DNA of 23,016 nucleotides from JACZWZ01 sp964194935. GTDB lineage: Bacteria > Actinomycetota > Acidimicrobiia > Spongiisociales > UBA11373. The position numbers were made by a program, and so were the translations under genes. Under the pieces are notes generated by a model, which searched no databases, was not told the origin of the DNA, and worked only from the letters and a program-made list of their open reading frames with translations. Location: positions 1 to 23,016 of the forward strand of contig CAXMOL010000038.1 of NCBI GenBank assembly GCA_964194935.1, written 5' to 3'. Positions 1-6,380 of the stretch are shown piece after piece (the first letter of the stretch is position 1; each line of letters opens with the position of its first letter).

Positions 1-137
1 CCAGGAGCCAGGATCCAGGAGCCAGGAGCCAGGAGCCAGGAGCCAGGAGCCAGGAGCCAGGAGCCAGGAGCCAGGAGCCAGGAGCCAGGAGCCAGGAGCC
101 AGGAGCCAGGAGCCAGGAGCCAGGAGCCAGGAGCCAG
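1..137. repeat. Tandem heptamer array (CCAGGAG)n, cut by left edge
   Basis: About 19.5 near-perfect copies of the 7-bp unit CCAGGAG run from the first base to position 137. One unit near the start (8-14) reads CCAGGAT. The array ends directly against hairpin element copy 1. It probably continues to the left of the window, so its full length is unknown. There are no spacers, so it is not a CRISPR array. The non-triplet period and the lack of a gene argue against a coding repeat. Confidence 0.97.
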
Positions 138-138
138 A

Positions 139-187
139 CCCCCCACCAAACTCCTGCGGAGTTTGACTCCCCCCAAAGGGGAGAGTG
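139..187 (-). repeat. Hairpin repeat element, copy 1
   Basis: Read on the minus strand it has the frame shared by the family: the 24-bp outer end (164-187, identical to 3028-3051 and to the inverse of 3270-3293), a variable inner stem, and the GGTGGGGGG end (139-147). The inner stem is a perfect 8-bp inverted repeat (147-154 with 158-165) around a 3-base loop. It is flanked by heptamer arrays on both sides. No protein is evident. Confidence 0.85.
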
Positions 188-196
188 GTTTGCTTT

Positions 197-234
197 CGGG
201 AAACGGGAAACGGGAAACGGGAAACGGGAAACGG
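197..234. repeat. Tandem heptamer array (GGGAAAC)n
   Basis: Five full copies of a 7-bp unit (CGGGAAA as phased here) plus three bases. On the minus strand the array begins a few bases after the TGA stop of the AlkX/YcaQ-like gene (242-244), with one degenerate unit (GTTGTCC) between. It lies between that stop and hairpin element copy 1. Confidence 0.93.
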
Positions 235-241
235 ACAACCG

Positions 242-1423
242 TCACCCCACAGCGCCACGCAAGGCAGAGGACAGATTCCCCTTGCGACCGATCACTATCT
301 CCCCCAGCCCGAGCCATCCGGCCATCAGTCTCAGCTCCCCGGCGACGGCGGTGGCGACCCGCACCGGGTCCTGCCAGTCCTCGATGAATGAGCCCGGCAC
401 CCGCAACACACCGGCATGACGATCCGCCTTCAGGTCGATGCGTCCCACCAATGCGTCCCCGATCAGAACCGGCAACACGTAGTACCCGTACTGCCGTTTC
501 GGCTTGGGGACGTAGATCTCGATCCGGTAGTGGAATCCGAAGAGGCGCTCTATTCGGTCTCGGAAGAAGATGAGATTGTCGAACGGACACAACAGACGCA
601 CCTGATCGACCTTGCGCGGGACCGAGGCCTCGGGATGTAGGTAAGCGGTGTGACTCCATCCCTCCACCTCGACCTCCTCCAACGCCCCGGTTGCCGCCAG
701 ATGGGTCACGACGGCCCGACCTTCGGGTTTGGGAAGCCTGTAATAGTCCACGAGGTCGCTGAGCGTCCCTATCCCCAGAGATTTGGCACCCATCATCACC
801 AGCGTTTGCTGAGCCTCTGCGCGTGGCACCGGTTCTGCCGTCAAGTACTCCTCCGGAATCACCCGCTCTGGAATGTCGTAGTACCGGGTGAAGTTGTTTC
901 GCCCGCTCACGGTGACTCGCCCTTGGGCGAACAGGGCCTCGAGTGCGACCTTTCCCTTGGGCCACCCCCACCACGAGCCAAGACGATCACCCGGATCCTC
1001 CAGGTCGGAGGTGGTGAGTGGGCCACTACGAGCCACCTCCTCTTCGACGGAGTCGATATAGCCGGGCTCGGCCTCGTTCAGCTCTCTCGCCCGGCGCCAC
1101 TGAATGGGCTGGTCCATCTTGTGGCGCCACAGTGGCCAGGTCTCCACCGGAAGAAAAGCTGCCTCATGACCCCAATACTCGAACAACTCACGCCGGAGGA
1201 GCGCGTCCCAGGGAAGTTCCTTCTCGTGATCCCCAAGACGGGCGAACGCGGTCAGATGGTGCGCCCGCTCGATGACGTTCACCGAGTCGATCTGGAGCAC
1301 CCCGATGGTGCGGAACATCTTGCGGAGATGGCGGACATCCACTCTCCCCTCGGGACGAGGCGCAGCGAGCCCTTGAGCACCGAGGACGATCCGCCTGGCA
1401 CGCTCCAGCGGAATCTTTCTCAT
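242..1423 (-). CDS. AlkX/YcaQ-type winged-helix DNA glycosylase
   Basis: A 393-residue protein of the YcaQ/AlkZ family (HTH_42, winged-helix glycosylase fold), close to the usual family length. Members remove bulky alkylated bases and unhook DNA interstrand crosslinks. The N-terminus carries the family segment LQIDSVNVIERAHH with Gln44 and Asp46. A QxD pair is the AlkX/YcaQ signature, whereas AlkZ uses QxQ. Further family motifs are EYWGHEAAFLP (about 82-92) and LCPFDNLIFFRDRIERLF in the C-terminal half. The ATG start overlaps the TGA of the enoyl-CoA hydratase gene (ATGA), so the two are probably cotranscribed, although their functions seem unrelated. The family call is firm; the actual lesion is inferred from relatives. 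Confidence 0.87.
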   Translation of the reverse strand: MRKIPLERARRIVLGAQGLAAPRPEGRVDVRHLRKMFRTIGVLQIDSVNVIERAHHLTAFARLGDHEKELPWDALLRRELFEYWGHEAAFLPVETWPLWRHKMDQPIQWRRARELNEAEPGYIDSVEEEVARSGPLTTSDLEDPGDRLGSWWGWPKGKVALEALFAQGRVTVSGRNNFTRYYDIPERVIPEEYLTAEPVPRAEAQQTLVMMGAKSLGIGTLSDLVDYYRLPKPEGRAVVTHLAATGALEEVEVEGWSHTAYLHPEASVPRKVDQVRLLCPFDNLIFFRDRIERLFGFHYRIEIYVPKPKRQYGYYVLPVLIGDALVGRIDLKADRHAGVLRVPGSFIEDWQDPVRVATAVAGELRLMAGWLGLGEIVIGRKGNLSSALRGAVG

Positions 1424-2199
1424 TCGCCAATAAAGTTGGGATCGCGCTTCTCGAAAAAGGCAGCCACCGACTCGGCAAAATCCTTGGTGCGAAACATTGG
1501 AAGAAGCTGCAGTAGTGCCCTATGGACGTGCTCGGAATAGTCGTCCGACCTCCCGGCGCGCATCAGACGCTTGGCGGCTTGGATTGCCTGCGGTGGCATC
1601 GCCGCAATCTGAGCTGCAATCTCGCCAGCGCGCTCCTTGGTGGCATCCGAGTCGGCGGCCAGTTCCGACACGACGCCGGCGGCGAGGGCCTGGTCGCCCA
1701 TCATGTCCTCGCCCATGAAGTAGAACCTGGCCGCCTGTTCCCAACCAACGAGTCGGGGCAACAACCAGGTGTCACCGCTTTCGGGCAGCAAATTGCGCTT
1801 GGTTGCAGGAACCAAGCGGGCCGACCGTGCCATCACCCTGATGTCGGCCTGAATCGCCATCCCAACCGCATACCCTGCGGCGGCACCGTTTATTGCAGCC
1901 ACTACCGGAATATCGATCTCTTGAAGCACGATGGCGGGCGAACGATCCGGCTCGAATGTGAAGGCGATTCGATCCAATCGATCAATCTGACCCGCAGCTT
2001 CGACGAGATCGAGACCCGCAGAAAAGGTATCTCCCGCCCCGGTGAGAACGATGCACCTCACATCGGGATCCTTGGAGGCGCTTCGCAACGTATCGCCCAG
2101 AAGATCAAACATCTCGATGGTGAACGAATTCTTACGCTGCGGTCGGTTGACCGTCACCGTTGCGACGTGATGCGACGTCTCGAGGAGGATGTCAGACAC
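1420..2199 (-). CDS. Enoyl-CoA hydratase/isomerase family protein (crotonase fold)
   Basis: A 259-residue crotonase-superfamily protein. The frame stays open far upstream, but homology begins at the GTG at 2197-2199 (VSDILLETSHHVATVTVNRP), preceded by a GGGAG Shine-Dalgarno sequence with about 5 bases of spacing. The oxyanion-hole segment GAGDTFSAGLDL (about 54-65), the glycine-rich AAINGAAAGYAVGMAIQADIR and the LPRLVGWEQAARFYFMGE segment are typical. The QPE-like motif that carries the first catalytic Glu of true hydratases reads ATKRN here, while an acidic residue follows in LLPESG. The reaction (hydratase, isomerase or other) therefore cannot be fixed. It probably acts in fatty acid or CoA-thioester breakdown. 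It is divergent from plsC, with 45 bp between the starts. Confidence 0.86.
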   Translation of the reverse strand: MSDILLETSHHVATVTVNRPQRKNSFTIEMFDLLGDTLRSASKDPDVRCIVLTGAGDTFSAGLDLVEAAGQIDRLDRIAFTFEPDRSPAIVLQEIDIPVVAAINGAAAGYAVGMAIQADIRVMARSARLVPATKRNLLPESGDTWLLPRLVGWEQAARFYFMGEDMMGDQALAAGVVSELAADSDATKERAGEIAAQIAAMPPQAIQAAKRLMRAGRSDDYSEHVHRALLQLLPMFRTKDFAESVAAFFEKRDPNFIGE

Positions 2200-2229
2200 G
2201 GCTGCTCCCTGATCGGCGGCGGAACGGGC

Positions 2230-2242
2230 CGGTAGCCTACCG
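2230..2242. promoter_or_regulatory. Short palindrome in the divergent ECH/plsC spacer
   Basis: CGGTAG and CTACCG flank a single C, immediately upstream of the plsC ATG (2245) in the 45-bp spacer between two divergent genes. It may be an operator or a start-site hairpin. It is short enough to be chance, and no clear Shine-Dalgarno sequence precedes the ATG. Confidence 0.3.
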
Positions 2243-2244
2243 AG

Positions 2245-2985
2245 ATGCTCCGAATCCCGATCACGATCCTGACGACGATCGTGGCAGTCGTCGGTCAAGG
2301 GCTCATGACGTTCTTCGTCTCCTCCTACCTCATCGTGCTCATACGCATCCGACCGAACGCAAGGCAGGTGCCGCGAGTGCTTCGATTCTGGGCGAAGTCG
2401 TTTCTGTTCTTCACCAGAACCAGGGTGAGCGTCGAAGGAGCCGGCCTCATCGATCCCGCCGGATCCTATGTGGTCATCGGCAATCACACGTCGAACCTCG
2501 ACATCCCAACGATCATGGGCAAGCTTCCGGTCTCGGTTCGATTTCTGGCAAAGCGCGAGCTCTTCAAGGTCCCAGTGCTCGGTGCTGCGATGGCCAGGAT
2601 CCACATGATCGAGACAGACCGACGCGCCGGACTGTCGGCTCACCGGGCCATAAACACCCAGGTGGCAGAAGTGATAGGGGCCGGACTGTCGGTGATGATC
2701 TTTCCGGAGGGGACTCGCTCCGAAGATGGAGAAATGCTCCCCTTCAAGAAGGGAGCATTCCGCATCGCCGTCGACAATGAGATGCCGGTGGTCCCGGTGA
2801 CGATCATCGGAGCACGTGATGCGTGGAAGCCTCACAGCAAGCTCATCCGGGGTGGGAAAGTGCGGCTGGTGATCCACGAACCGATCTCAACTATCGGTCT
2901 CGATCGCAAGAACCTCGACGAACTGCGCGATCGAGTACATCGCATCGTTGCCGCACCCCAGGGCGAACGAAGCGAAAGCCCGTAG
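2245..2985 (+). CDS. plsC: 1-acyl-sn-glycerol-3-phosphate acyltransferase (PlsC family)
   Basis: A 246-residue lysophospholipid acyltransferase that would transfer an acyl chain to lysophosphatidic acid at the inner membrane to give phosphatidic acid. A hydrophobic N-terminal segment (about 7-33) is a likely membrane anchor. Block I is NHTSNLD (His81 to Asp86, the HX4D catalytic pair) and block III is FPEGTRS (about 153-159). The segments VRFLAKRELFKVP and MPVVPVTIIGA also match the family. It is the only plus-strand gene in the window, divergent from the enoyl-CoA hydratase gene and convergent with the methyltransferase. Its TAG stop (2983-2985) lies inside the first unit of a heptamer array. 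The family is clear; the substrate is inferred. Confidence 0.9.
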   Translation: MLRIPITILTTIVAVVGQGLMTFFVSSYLIVLIRIRPNARQVPRVLRFWAKSFLFFTRTRVSVEGAGLIDPAGSYVVIGNHTSNLDIPTIMGKLPVSVRFLAKRELFKVPVLGAAMARIHMIETDRRAGLSAHRAINTQVAEVIGAGLSVMIFPEGTRSEDGEMLPFKKGAFRIAVDNEMPVVPVTIIGARDAWKPHSKLIRGGKVRLVIHEPISTIGLDRKNLDELRDRVHRIVAAPQGERSESP

Positions 2986-3020
2986 CCAGTAGCCAGTAGC
3001 CAGTAGCCAGTAGCCAGTAG
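2982..3020. repeat. Tandem heptamer array (GTAGCCA)n over the plsC stop
   Basis: 5.6 perfect copies of GTAGCCA. The first unit contains the plsC TAG stop codon, and every unit carries a TAG in the same register of the repeat. Hairpin element copy 2 begins 8 bases downstream. Confidence 0.95.
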
Positions 3021-3027
3021 AAAAGAC

Positions 3028-3078
3028 CACTCTCCCCTTTGGGGGGAGTCAATCGGCCGCAGGCCGATTGGTGGGGGG
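3028..3078 (+). repeat. Hairpin repeat element, copy 2
   Basis: 24-bp outer end (3028-3051), inner perfect 9-bp stem (3050-3058 with 3062-3070, loop GCA) and GGTGGGGGG end (3070-3078). The inner stem sequence (CAATCGGCC) is unrelated to that of copy 1 (CAAACTCC), but pairing is perfect in both. It forms an inverted pair with copy 3. Confidence 0.85.
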
Positions 3079-3244
3079 ATTCACCAAGTCGCGGCAATCG
3101 GGCTGCCTATCGGACGCACACCGACTCGGCGAACTGACCCACAAGACCCATGATCGAGTGGCTACACAACCTGACGCAACCACCAGGTGACAGGCCGTTA
3201 CGACATACAACACGTATTGGCCTGATAGAGACGAACACAGGGAA
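3079..3244. other. Non-coding core between two inverted hairpin elements, with an imperfect hairpin
   Basis: 166 bases with no convincing gene. CAGGCC (3191-3196) and GGCCTG (3219-3224), with inner TACG/CGTA pairs (3199-3202 with 3213-3216), form an imperfect 12-bp stem. It lies between the convergent plsC and methyltransferase genes and could stop transcription from either side, but no T-run follows. Together with the flanking copies 2 and 3 it resembles a small non-autonomous element. Confidence 0.4.
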
Positions 3245-3293
3245 CCCCCCACCAGCTCGCTTCGCTCGCTGACTCCCCCCAAAGGGGAGAGTG
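3245..3293 (-). repeat. Hairpin repeat element, copy 3
   Basis: Inverse orientation to copy 2. The 24-bp end (3270-3293) is the perfect reverse complement of 3028-3051, and CCCCCCACC (3245-3253) is the inverse of the copy 2 end. The inner stem (3253-3260 with 3264-3271, loop TTC) pairs except for two central positions. Confidence 0.83.
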
Positions 3294-3331
3294 TTCAGAA
3301 AAGAACCATCGGTCCTATCGCACAACCCGAC

Positions 3332-3373
3332 ACCCTTGAGGGGAGACAACGGCCGAAGACCTTTGGTGGGGGG
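3332..3373 (+). repeat. Hairpin repeat element, copy 4 (diverged)
   Basis: A shortened, degenerate copy in the same orientation as copy 2: a CCCTTGAGGGGAGAC left end, an inner segment with poor pairing, and a perfect GGTGGGGGG end (3365-3373). It lies just past the 3' end of the methyltransferase gene, on that gene's downstream side. Confidence 0.6.
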
Positions 3374-3382
3374 ATCCCCGAT

Positions 3383-3403
3383 GCCCGACTGAAGACCGAC
3401 GAC
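3383..3403 (-). repeat. Degenerate heptamer trio after the methyltransferase stop
   Basis: Read on the minus strand: GTCGTCG, GTCTTCA, GTCGGGC, three 7-base units starting with GTC, beginning 5 bases after the TAG stop at 3409-3411. GTCTTCA is the same unit as in the array after imuB (4092-4115). Degenerate, so accepted mainly by analogy with the perfect arrays nearby. Confidence 0.5.
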
Positions 3404-3408
3404 TTCCC

Positions 3409-4008
3409 CTACACCCGAACCGCTACGACCATGTTGTCGATTGCGTCACGTATTCCTTCGTCGGTCTCGACTTGGCGGATCACCTGCTCGGCGCTCACCA
3501 CATCGAGACTCTCTGCGATCACGGTGGCGGCTTCGTCGGCGGAGTAGAGGACTTCTTCTTGCTGCGGTCCCCCGTGACCCTTGGTCAAGTTGTCCCAGTC
3601 ATGCCCGATCACGACCAGTCGCCCGCCCGAGGCAACGGCCCCAGCGGCGCCACGCCATACCCCGTGCCGCTCGATGTACGGGACCTGGAGGTATGCGATC
3701 ACGACCAGGTCATAGGTGTCGGTTGGGGGCCACCATGACCGGAGGTCCTCCCGGGTAAACCAGACCGCCACCCCGGCCTGTCGCGCCAACTCCCGACCTT
3801 TGTCAAGCGCAACGTCGGACCAGTCGACCGCATCGACCTCCCAGCCCTGCTGGGCCAGCCACACTGCATTACGGCCTTCGCCGGCCGCCAGATCGAGCGC
3901 CTTGCCGGGAGTCAGTCCCTCCACGGCGCCGACCAGGAAGCGGTTGGGTTCGGCCGTCCACACGAGTTCCCGCTCGCGATACCGCTCGTCCCACTCGTTC
4001 TGATCCAT
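3409..4008 (-). CDS. Class I SAM-dependent methyltransferase (TehB/SmtA-like)
   Basis: A 199-residue Rossmann-fold methyltransferase. Motif I is LDLAAGEGRNAVWLA (about 38-52), followed by GWEVDAVDWSDVAL, which holds the acidic residue that usually binds the SAM ribose, and a DLVVIAYLQVP strand. It belongs to the small TehB-like group; the substrate cannot be predicted. An in-frame ATG at 4044 would add 12 residues (MTDDSCGAYAHV), but that stretch is partly made of a heptamer repeat. The ATG at 4006-4008, followed by MDQNEWDERY, fits the family start (the usual opening is W-D-x-R-Y). It lies 128 bp downstream of imuB on the same strand and might be read from the SOS promoter, which is inference. 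Confidence 0.85.
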   Translation of the reverse strand: MDQNEWDERYRERELVWTAEPNRFLVGAVEGLTPGKALDLAAGEGRNAVWLAQQGWEVDAVDWSDVALDKGRELARQAGVAVWFTREDLRSWWPPTDTYDLVVIAYLQVPYIERHGVWRGAAGAVASGGRLVVIGHDWDNLTKGHGGPQQEEVLYSADEAATVIAESLDVVSAEQVIRQVETDEGIRDAIDNMVVAVRV

Positions 4009-4032
4009 GACATGAGCGTAGGCCCCGCAGGA

Positions 4033-4060
4033 GTCATCAGTCATCGGTCGTCGGTCATCA
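4033..4060 (-). repeat. Degenerate heptamer array upstream of the methyltransferase
   Basis: Four 7-bp units in plus-strand reading: GTCATCA, GTCATCG, GTCGTCG, GTCATCA. It lies between imuB and the methyltransferase start and covers the possible upstream ATG of the latter, which is one reason not to use that ATG. Confidence 0.7.
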
Positions 4061-4091
4061 GCACGATCAATTTCCGAACCTCCTGACCGAG

Positions 4092-4139
4092 GACTGAAGA
4101 CTGAAGACTGAAGACGTTCTTCTCAAGACGTTCTTCTCA
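4092..4139 (-). repeat. Tandem repeats (7 bp and 14 bp) beginning in the imuB stop
   Basis: Read on the minus strand, the TGA stop of imuB (4137-4139) is the first three bases of a perfect 14-bp unit, TGAGAAGAACGTCT, present twice in tandem (4126-4139 and 4112-4125). Three copies of the 7-bp unit GTCTTCA/TTCAGTC follow (4092-4115). The 14-bp period is twice seven. Confidence 0.9.
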
Positions 4140-5579
4140 GTCGTACACCCCGGTCACAAATGCCTGCCCTTCGGACACTTCACAGAGGAAGGCACCTGCC
4201 GAAGTCACTATCTGGTAGCGATCGGCAGCAGGCTGTCCTTCCCACCATCGTCCCGTTCGCCGCCACGGGCCTGCCCAGGAGAGAACAGGTTCCCATCGGG
4301 TCCCAAGCCGCACCCGCGTCGGGAACCCCGCATCCCACTCGACAACAATCGGCGTGCGCGTCGCCAGCGCGGGCATTGGGCCTGGGATCCCACCCGGCCA
4401 GGGTGCGGCCAGATCGCGCTCAGCGATACCGGGCTTTTCTCCCCACCGATACCAACCAACCCTTTCCGCAGGATCTCGCCCACCCTGAGGAACGGCTCGG
4501 AGTACGGCGTCGGGCCCAACGAGCGCCTGAGTCCGGATAAGGGCACGGCGGGCATCCTCCTGAGAAGCAACGTCCTCATCGAGTCGAAGCTGGCGACCGC
4601 TATCGGAGAGGTCCCCCGGAACTACCCGAAGGCGTCTTATCCCCCCCGGGACCCCTCCCGATTCCACCCAGGCCCGCAGCTGCCAACGGATCCGTTCTGC
4701 CAACTCGGCCTCGGAGAAGGGGTGTGAACTGCGCCAGGTACGAGACCGCACATCGCCATCCGCCGACATCGCTTCAACCTCGACGAGATACGGCATGCCA
4801 CCTCTTGGCATGAGACCATCGAGCAACCGGGTTGCAAGGTTGCGAGCGGCAAAGGCAGCCTGATCGAAGTCTGCCAGTGGTGGATCGAATCGATCCTCCA
4901 CTGCGAAACCTTCCGGAATCGAACGAGGGTGGACCTGGCGCTCTTCACCGCTTGCCATCCGGTGGGCGGTAAGTCCCACGGGCCCGAACCGAGAAGCAAT
5001 CGCAGCACGCGGCAGCCCCGAGAGATCACCAAGAGTGACGATCCCCAGCCAGCGGAAAGTATCGACAAGCTCCTCAACGCCGATGACAGCAACATCGAGT
5101 CCGGCAAGGAACGCCACCGTGTCGTCGACCAAGACGGGCGCAGCAGAAGCCTGAGAAGCCGCCATACGTGCTCCAAAGGGACCGTCGGCCACTCCTAGGT
5201 GAGCTCCACCCCCCAGTTCGACCTCGACCCGTGCCACCAAAGCCAACTCACCCCCGTAGTAACGAAGAGCTCCTGCAATCGGCACAAAGAGGAGTCCGGG
5301 GTGGGCGATCTCGACACGAGGAACAAGTGCCTCCACGATTGCAACTACGGGTTCGAAGGCGACTGCCTCAGCACCGGGATCAGCGACAAGGGTTGTTGCA
5401 GACGGGCACAATGCCTCTGCCTCACGCCTGCGCATCCCGCAACGGACACCGACTTCGTACGCCAGGGGGTCTACCGCGACAACGATCCCACCGTCGTCGA
5501 TGACCTGGCAGGGACTATCCGGCGGCGCGTCCGGACGGCGCAGCGGCCAATCCGGGAACCAGACGCACAGTGTTCGCGC
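4137..5579 (-). CDS. imuB: ImuB, inactive Y-family polymerase homolog of the SOS mutasome
   Basis: About 480 residues. ImuB links the beta clamp, ImuA and the error-prone polymerase DnaE2 in damage-induced mutagenesis. The start at 5577-5579 gives MARTLCVWFPDWPLRRP, a typical ImuB N-terminus; the frame stays open 14 codons further. The catalytic SxDE motif of Y-family polymerases is missing: the aligned region reads GLLFVPIAGALRYYGGE. The helix-hairpin-helix region (FRWLGIVTLGDLSGLPRAAIASRFGPVG) and the aromatic C-terminus (GRWWEGQPAADRYQIVTSAGAFLCEVSEG..VTGVYD) are as in ImuB proteins. It overlaps the 3' end of imuA by about 65 bp, so translation is probably coupled. The stop lies in a 14-bp tandem repeat. 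Confidence 0.88.
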   Translation of the reverse strand, partial: ARTLCVWFPDWPLRRPDAPPDSPCQVIDDGGIVVAVDPLAYEVGVRCGMRRREAEALCPSATTLVADPGAEAVAFEPVVAIVEALVPRVEIAHPGLLFVPIAGALRYYGGELALVARVEVELGGGAHLGVADGPFGARMAASQASAAPVLVDDTVAFLAGLDVAVIGVEELVDTFRWLGIVTLGDLSGLPRAAIASRFGPVGLTAHRMASGEERQVHPRSIPEGFAVEDRFDPPLADFDQAAFAARNLATRLLDGLMPRGGMPYLVEVEAMSADGDVRSRTWRSSHPFSEAELAERIRWQLRAWVESGGVPGGIRRLRVVPGDLSDSGRQLRLDEDVASQEDARRALIRTQALVGPDAVLRAVPQGGRDPAERVGWYRWGEKPGIAERDLAAPWPGGIPGPMPALATRTPIVVEWDAGFPTRVRLGTRWEPVLSWAGPWRRTGRWWEGQPAADRYQIVTSAGAFLCEVSEGQAFVTGVYD

Positions 5580-6309
5580 CATCGTCTGCCACCTCCAGAT
5601 ACCGCTCCACTCCCCTGGCACCCTTGCCTGATGCCTTTACCGTCACCGCATGTCGCTTTAGCCTCCCGTGTCCGTTTTCTGCTCCGTCCCATCGCACTCC
5701 AACCCCATCGATACGGAGATGGATAAGCCCGGTGGGGAGATCCCCCCGCATCGATCGCAGCACCACCCCCGACCGGCGAGATCTGGCAAGGGCGCCCAGT
5801 CGGCGAAGAGCCTGATCTGGTACATGGCGTGGAACCTCCGCATACACGACAGCAAAACCCTCGAGCAGGGTGGCGGCGACCTTTGGCCACAACTGACGAT
5901 CGGAACACCGAACTACGACAAGCCGTTCGGGTGCAATGCCGAGTTCCCAAGCCACAGATGGACAGAACCACCCCCGGACGTCGAGCACCGCTACCGGTTC
6001 GGTAGTTGTGGCGGTGGCCAGCAGCGAGATTCCAAGCGTGGTGAGCCCACAACCTGGCGGCCCCACCAACCCCAATACCCTTCCCGGCTCAACAACGAGA
6101 TCGACGACGGCTCTATCTGAAAAGAATCGTTCCTCCCCCTCAGGGGGAGGTGGCCCGACCCGTAGGGTCGGGCCGGAGGGGGTAGGCACTCCAGTTGGCG
6201 AAGGAGACCCCCCTCCCATCACTCGCTGCGCTCGTTCAGGACTCCCCCCTGAGGGGGGAGAAACAAAAGCGGGCTCGAGTGCGTATGTGTGTCCCAAGGG
6301 ACAATCCAT
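5515..6309 (-). CDS. imuA: ImuA-like RecA-fold protein of the SOS mutasome; start uncertain
   Basis: The frame encodes 264 residues, but conserved sequence begins only near residue 66 (AVVDLVVEPGRVLGLVGPPGCGLTTLG). The RecA-like core follows, with AVLDVRGWFCP, ERLVVVRC and GVVLRSMRG. The P-loop lysine is replaced: GPPGCGLTT has Leu89 where Lys is expected, so ATP hydrolysis is doubtful, as in other degenerate ImuA proteins. Residues about 17-59 are encoded by two inverted hairpin elements. The ATG at 6309 lies only 3 bp from the LexA palindrome and has no spaced Shine-Dalgarno, so translation may start later, for example at the ATG at 6219 or GTG at 6189, both inside repeat DNA. The assignment rests on the imuB neighbour and the RecA-like core. 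Confidence 0.72.
   Translation of the reverse strand: MDCPLGHTYALEPAFVSPPSGGSPERAQRVMGGGSPSPTGVPTPSGPTLRVGPPPPEGEERFFSDRAVVDLVVEPGRVLGLVGPPGCGLTTLGISLLATATTTEPVAVLDVRGWFCPSVAWELGIAPERLVVVRCSDRQLWPKVAATLLEGFAVVYAEVPRHVPDQALRRLGALARSRRSGVVLRSMRGDLPTGLIHLRIDGVGVRWDGAENGHGRLKRHAVTVKASGKGARGVERYLEVADDGANTVRLVPGLAAAPSGRAAG
6132..6183 (+). repeat. Hairpin repeat element, copy 5
   Basis: CCTCCCCCTCAGGGGGAGG outer hairpin (6132-6150), inner perfect 10-bp stem GGCCCGACCC with GGGTCGGGCC (6152-6161 and 6165-6174, loop GTA) and a GGAGGGGGT end. It has the same architecture as copies 1-3 with a different interior. It lies between the LexA box and the conserved part of imuA. Confidence 0.8.
6207..6260 (-). 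repeat. Hairpin repeat element, copy 6
   Basis: Inverse of copy 5 across a 23-base spacer. Outer hairpin CTCCCCCCTGAGGGGGGAG (6242-6260), a GAACGAGCGCAGCGAG-type interior, and a GGGAGGGGGGT end (on the minus strand). Copies 5 and 6 together make an inverted pair of about 129 bp that is free of stop codons in the imuA frame. Confidence 0.78.
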
Positions 6310-6312
6310 CCT

Positions 6313-6332
6313 AATCGAACATATGTTCGATT
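6313..6332. promoter_or_regulatory. LexA operator (SOS box) of the imuA-imuB operon
   Basis: A perfect 20-bp palindrome with core TCGAACATATGTTCGA, matching the Gram-positive/actinobacterial LexA consensus CGAAC-N4-GTTCG exactly. It lies just upstream of the imuA frame on the minus strand, where SOS control is expected. A possible -10 (TAGGAT, 6306-6311) follows it, which would place the transcription start inside the annotated frame. Confidence 0.93.
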
Positions 6333-6380
6333 GAGAGTGTTCGCATTTCGAACCCCAAAGCCGCCCCGAGACGCGACGAA

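Noticed and set aside
1..137. CRISPR array or coding repeat
   Set aside because: The units are directly joined with no spacers, and a 7-bp period does not fit a coding repeat or the 28-37-bp repeats of CRISPR.
650..1540. Open frame of 296 codons on the plus strand
   Set aside because: Lies opposite the AlkX-like gene, which has strong family motifs. The plus-strand translation shows no recognisable domain.
2200..2877. N-terminal extension of the enoyl-CoA hydratase frame
   Set aside because: The upstream 226 codons lie opposite plsC and have no crotonase similarity. The GTG at 2199 with a ribosome site fits the family start.
6339..6353. Second LexA-like site (GTTCG-N5-CGAAC)
   Set aside because: The half sites are in the wrong order and spacing for LexA. 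It is probably chance or a short hairpin.
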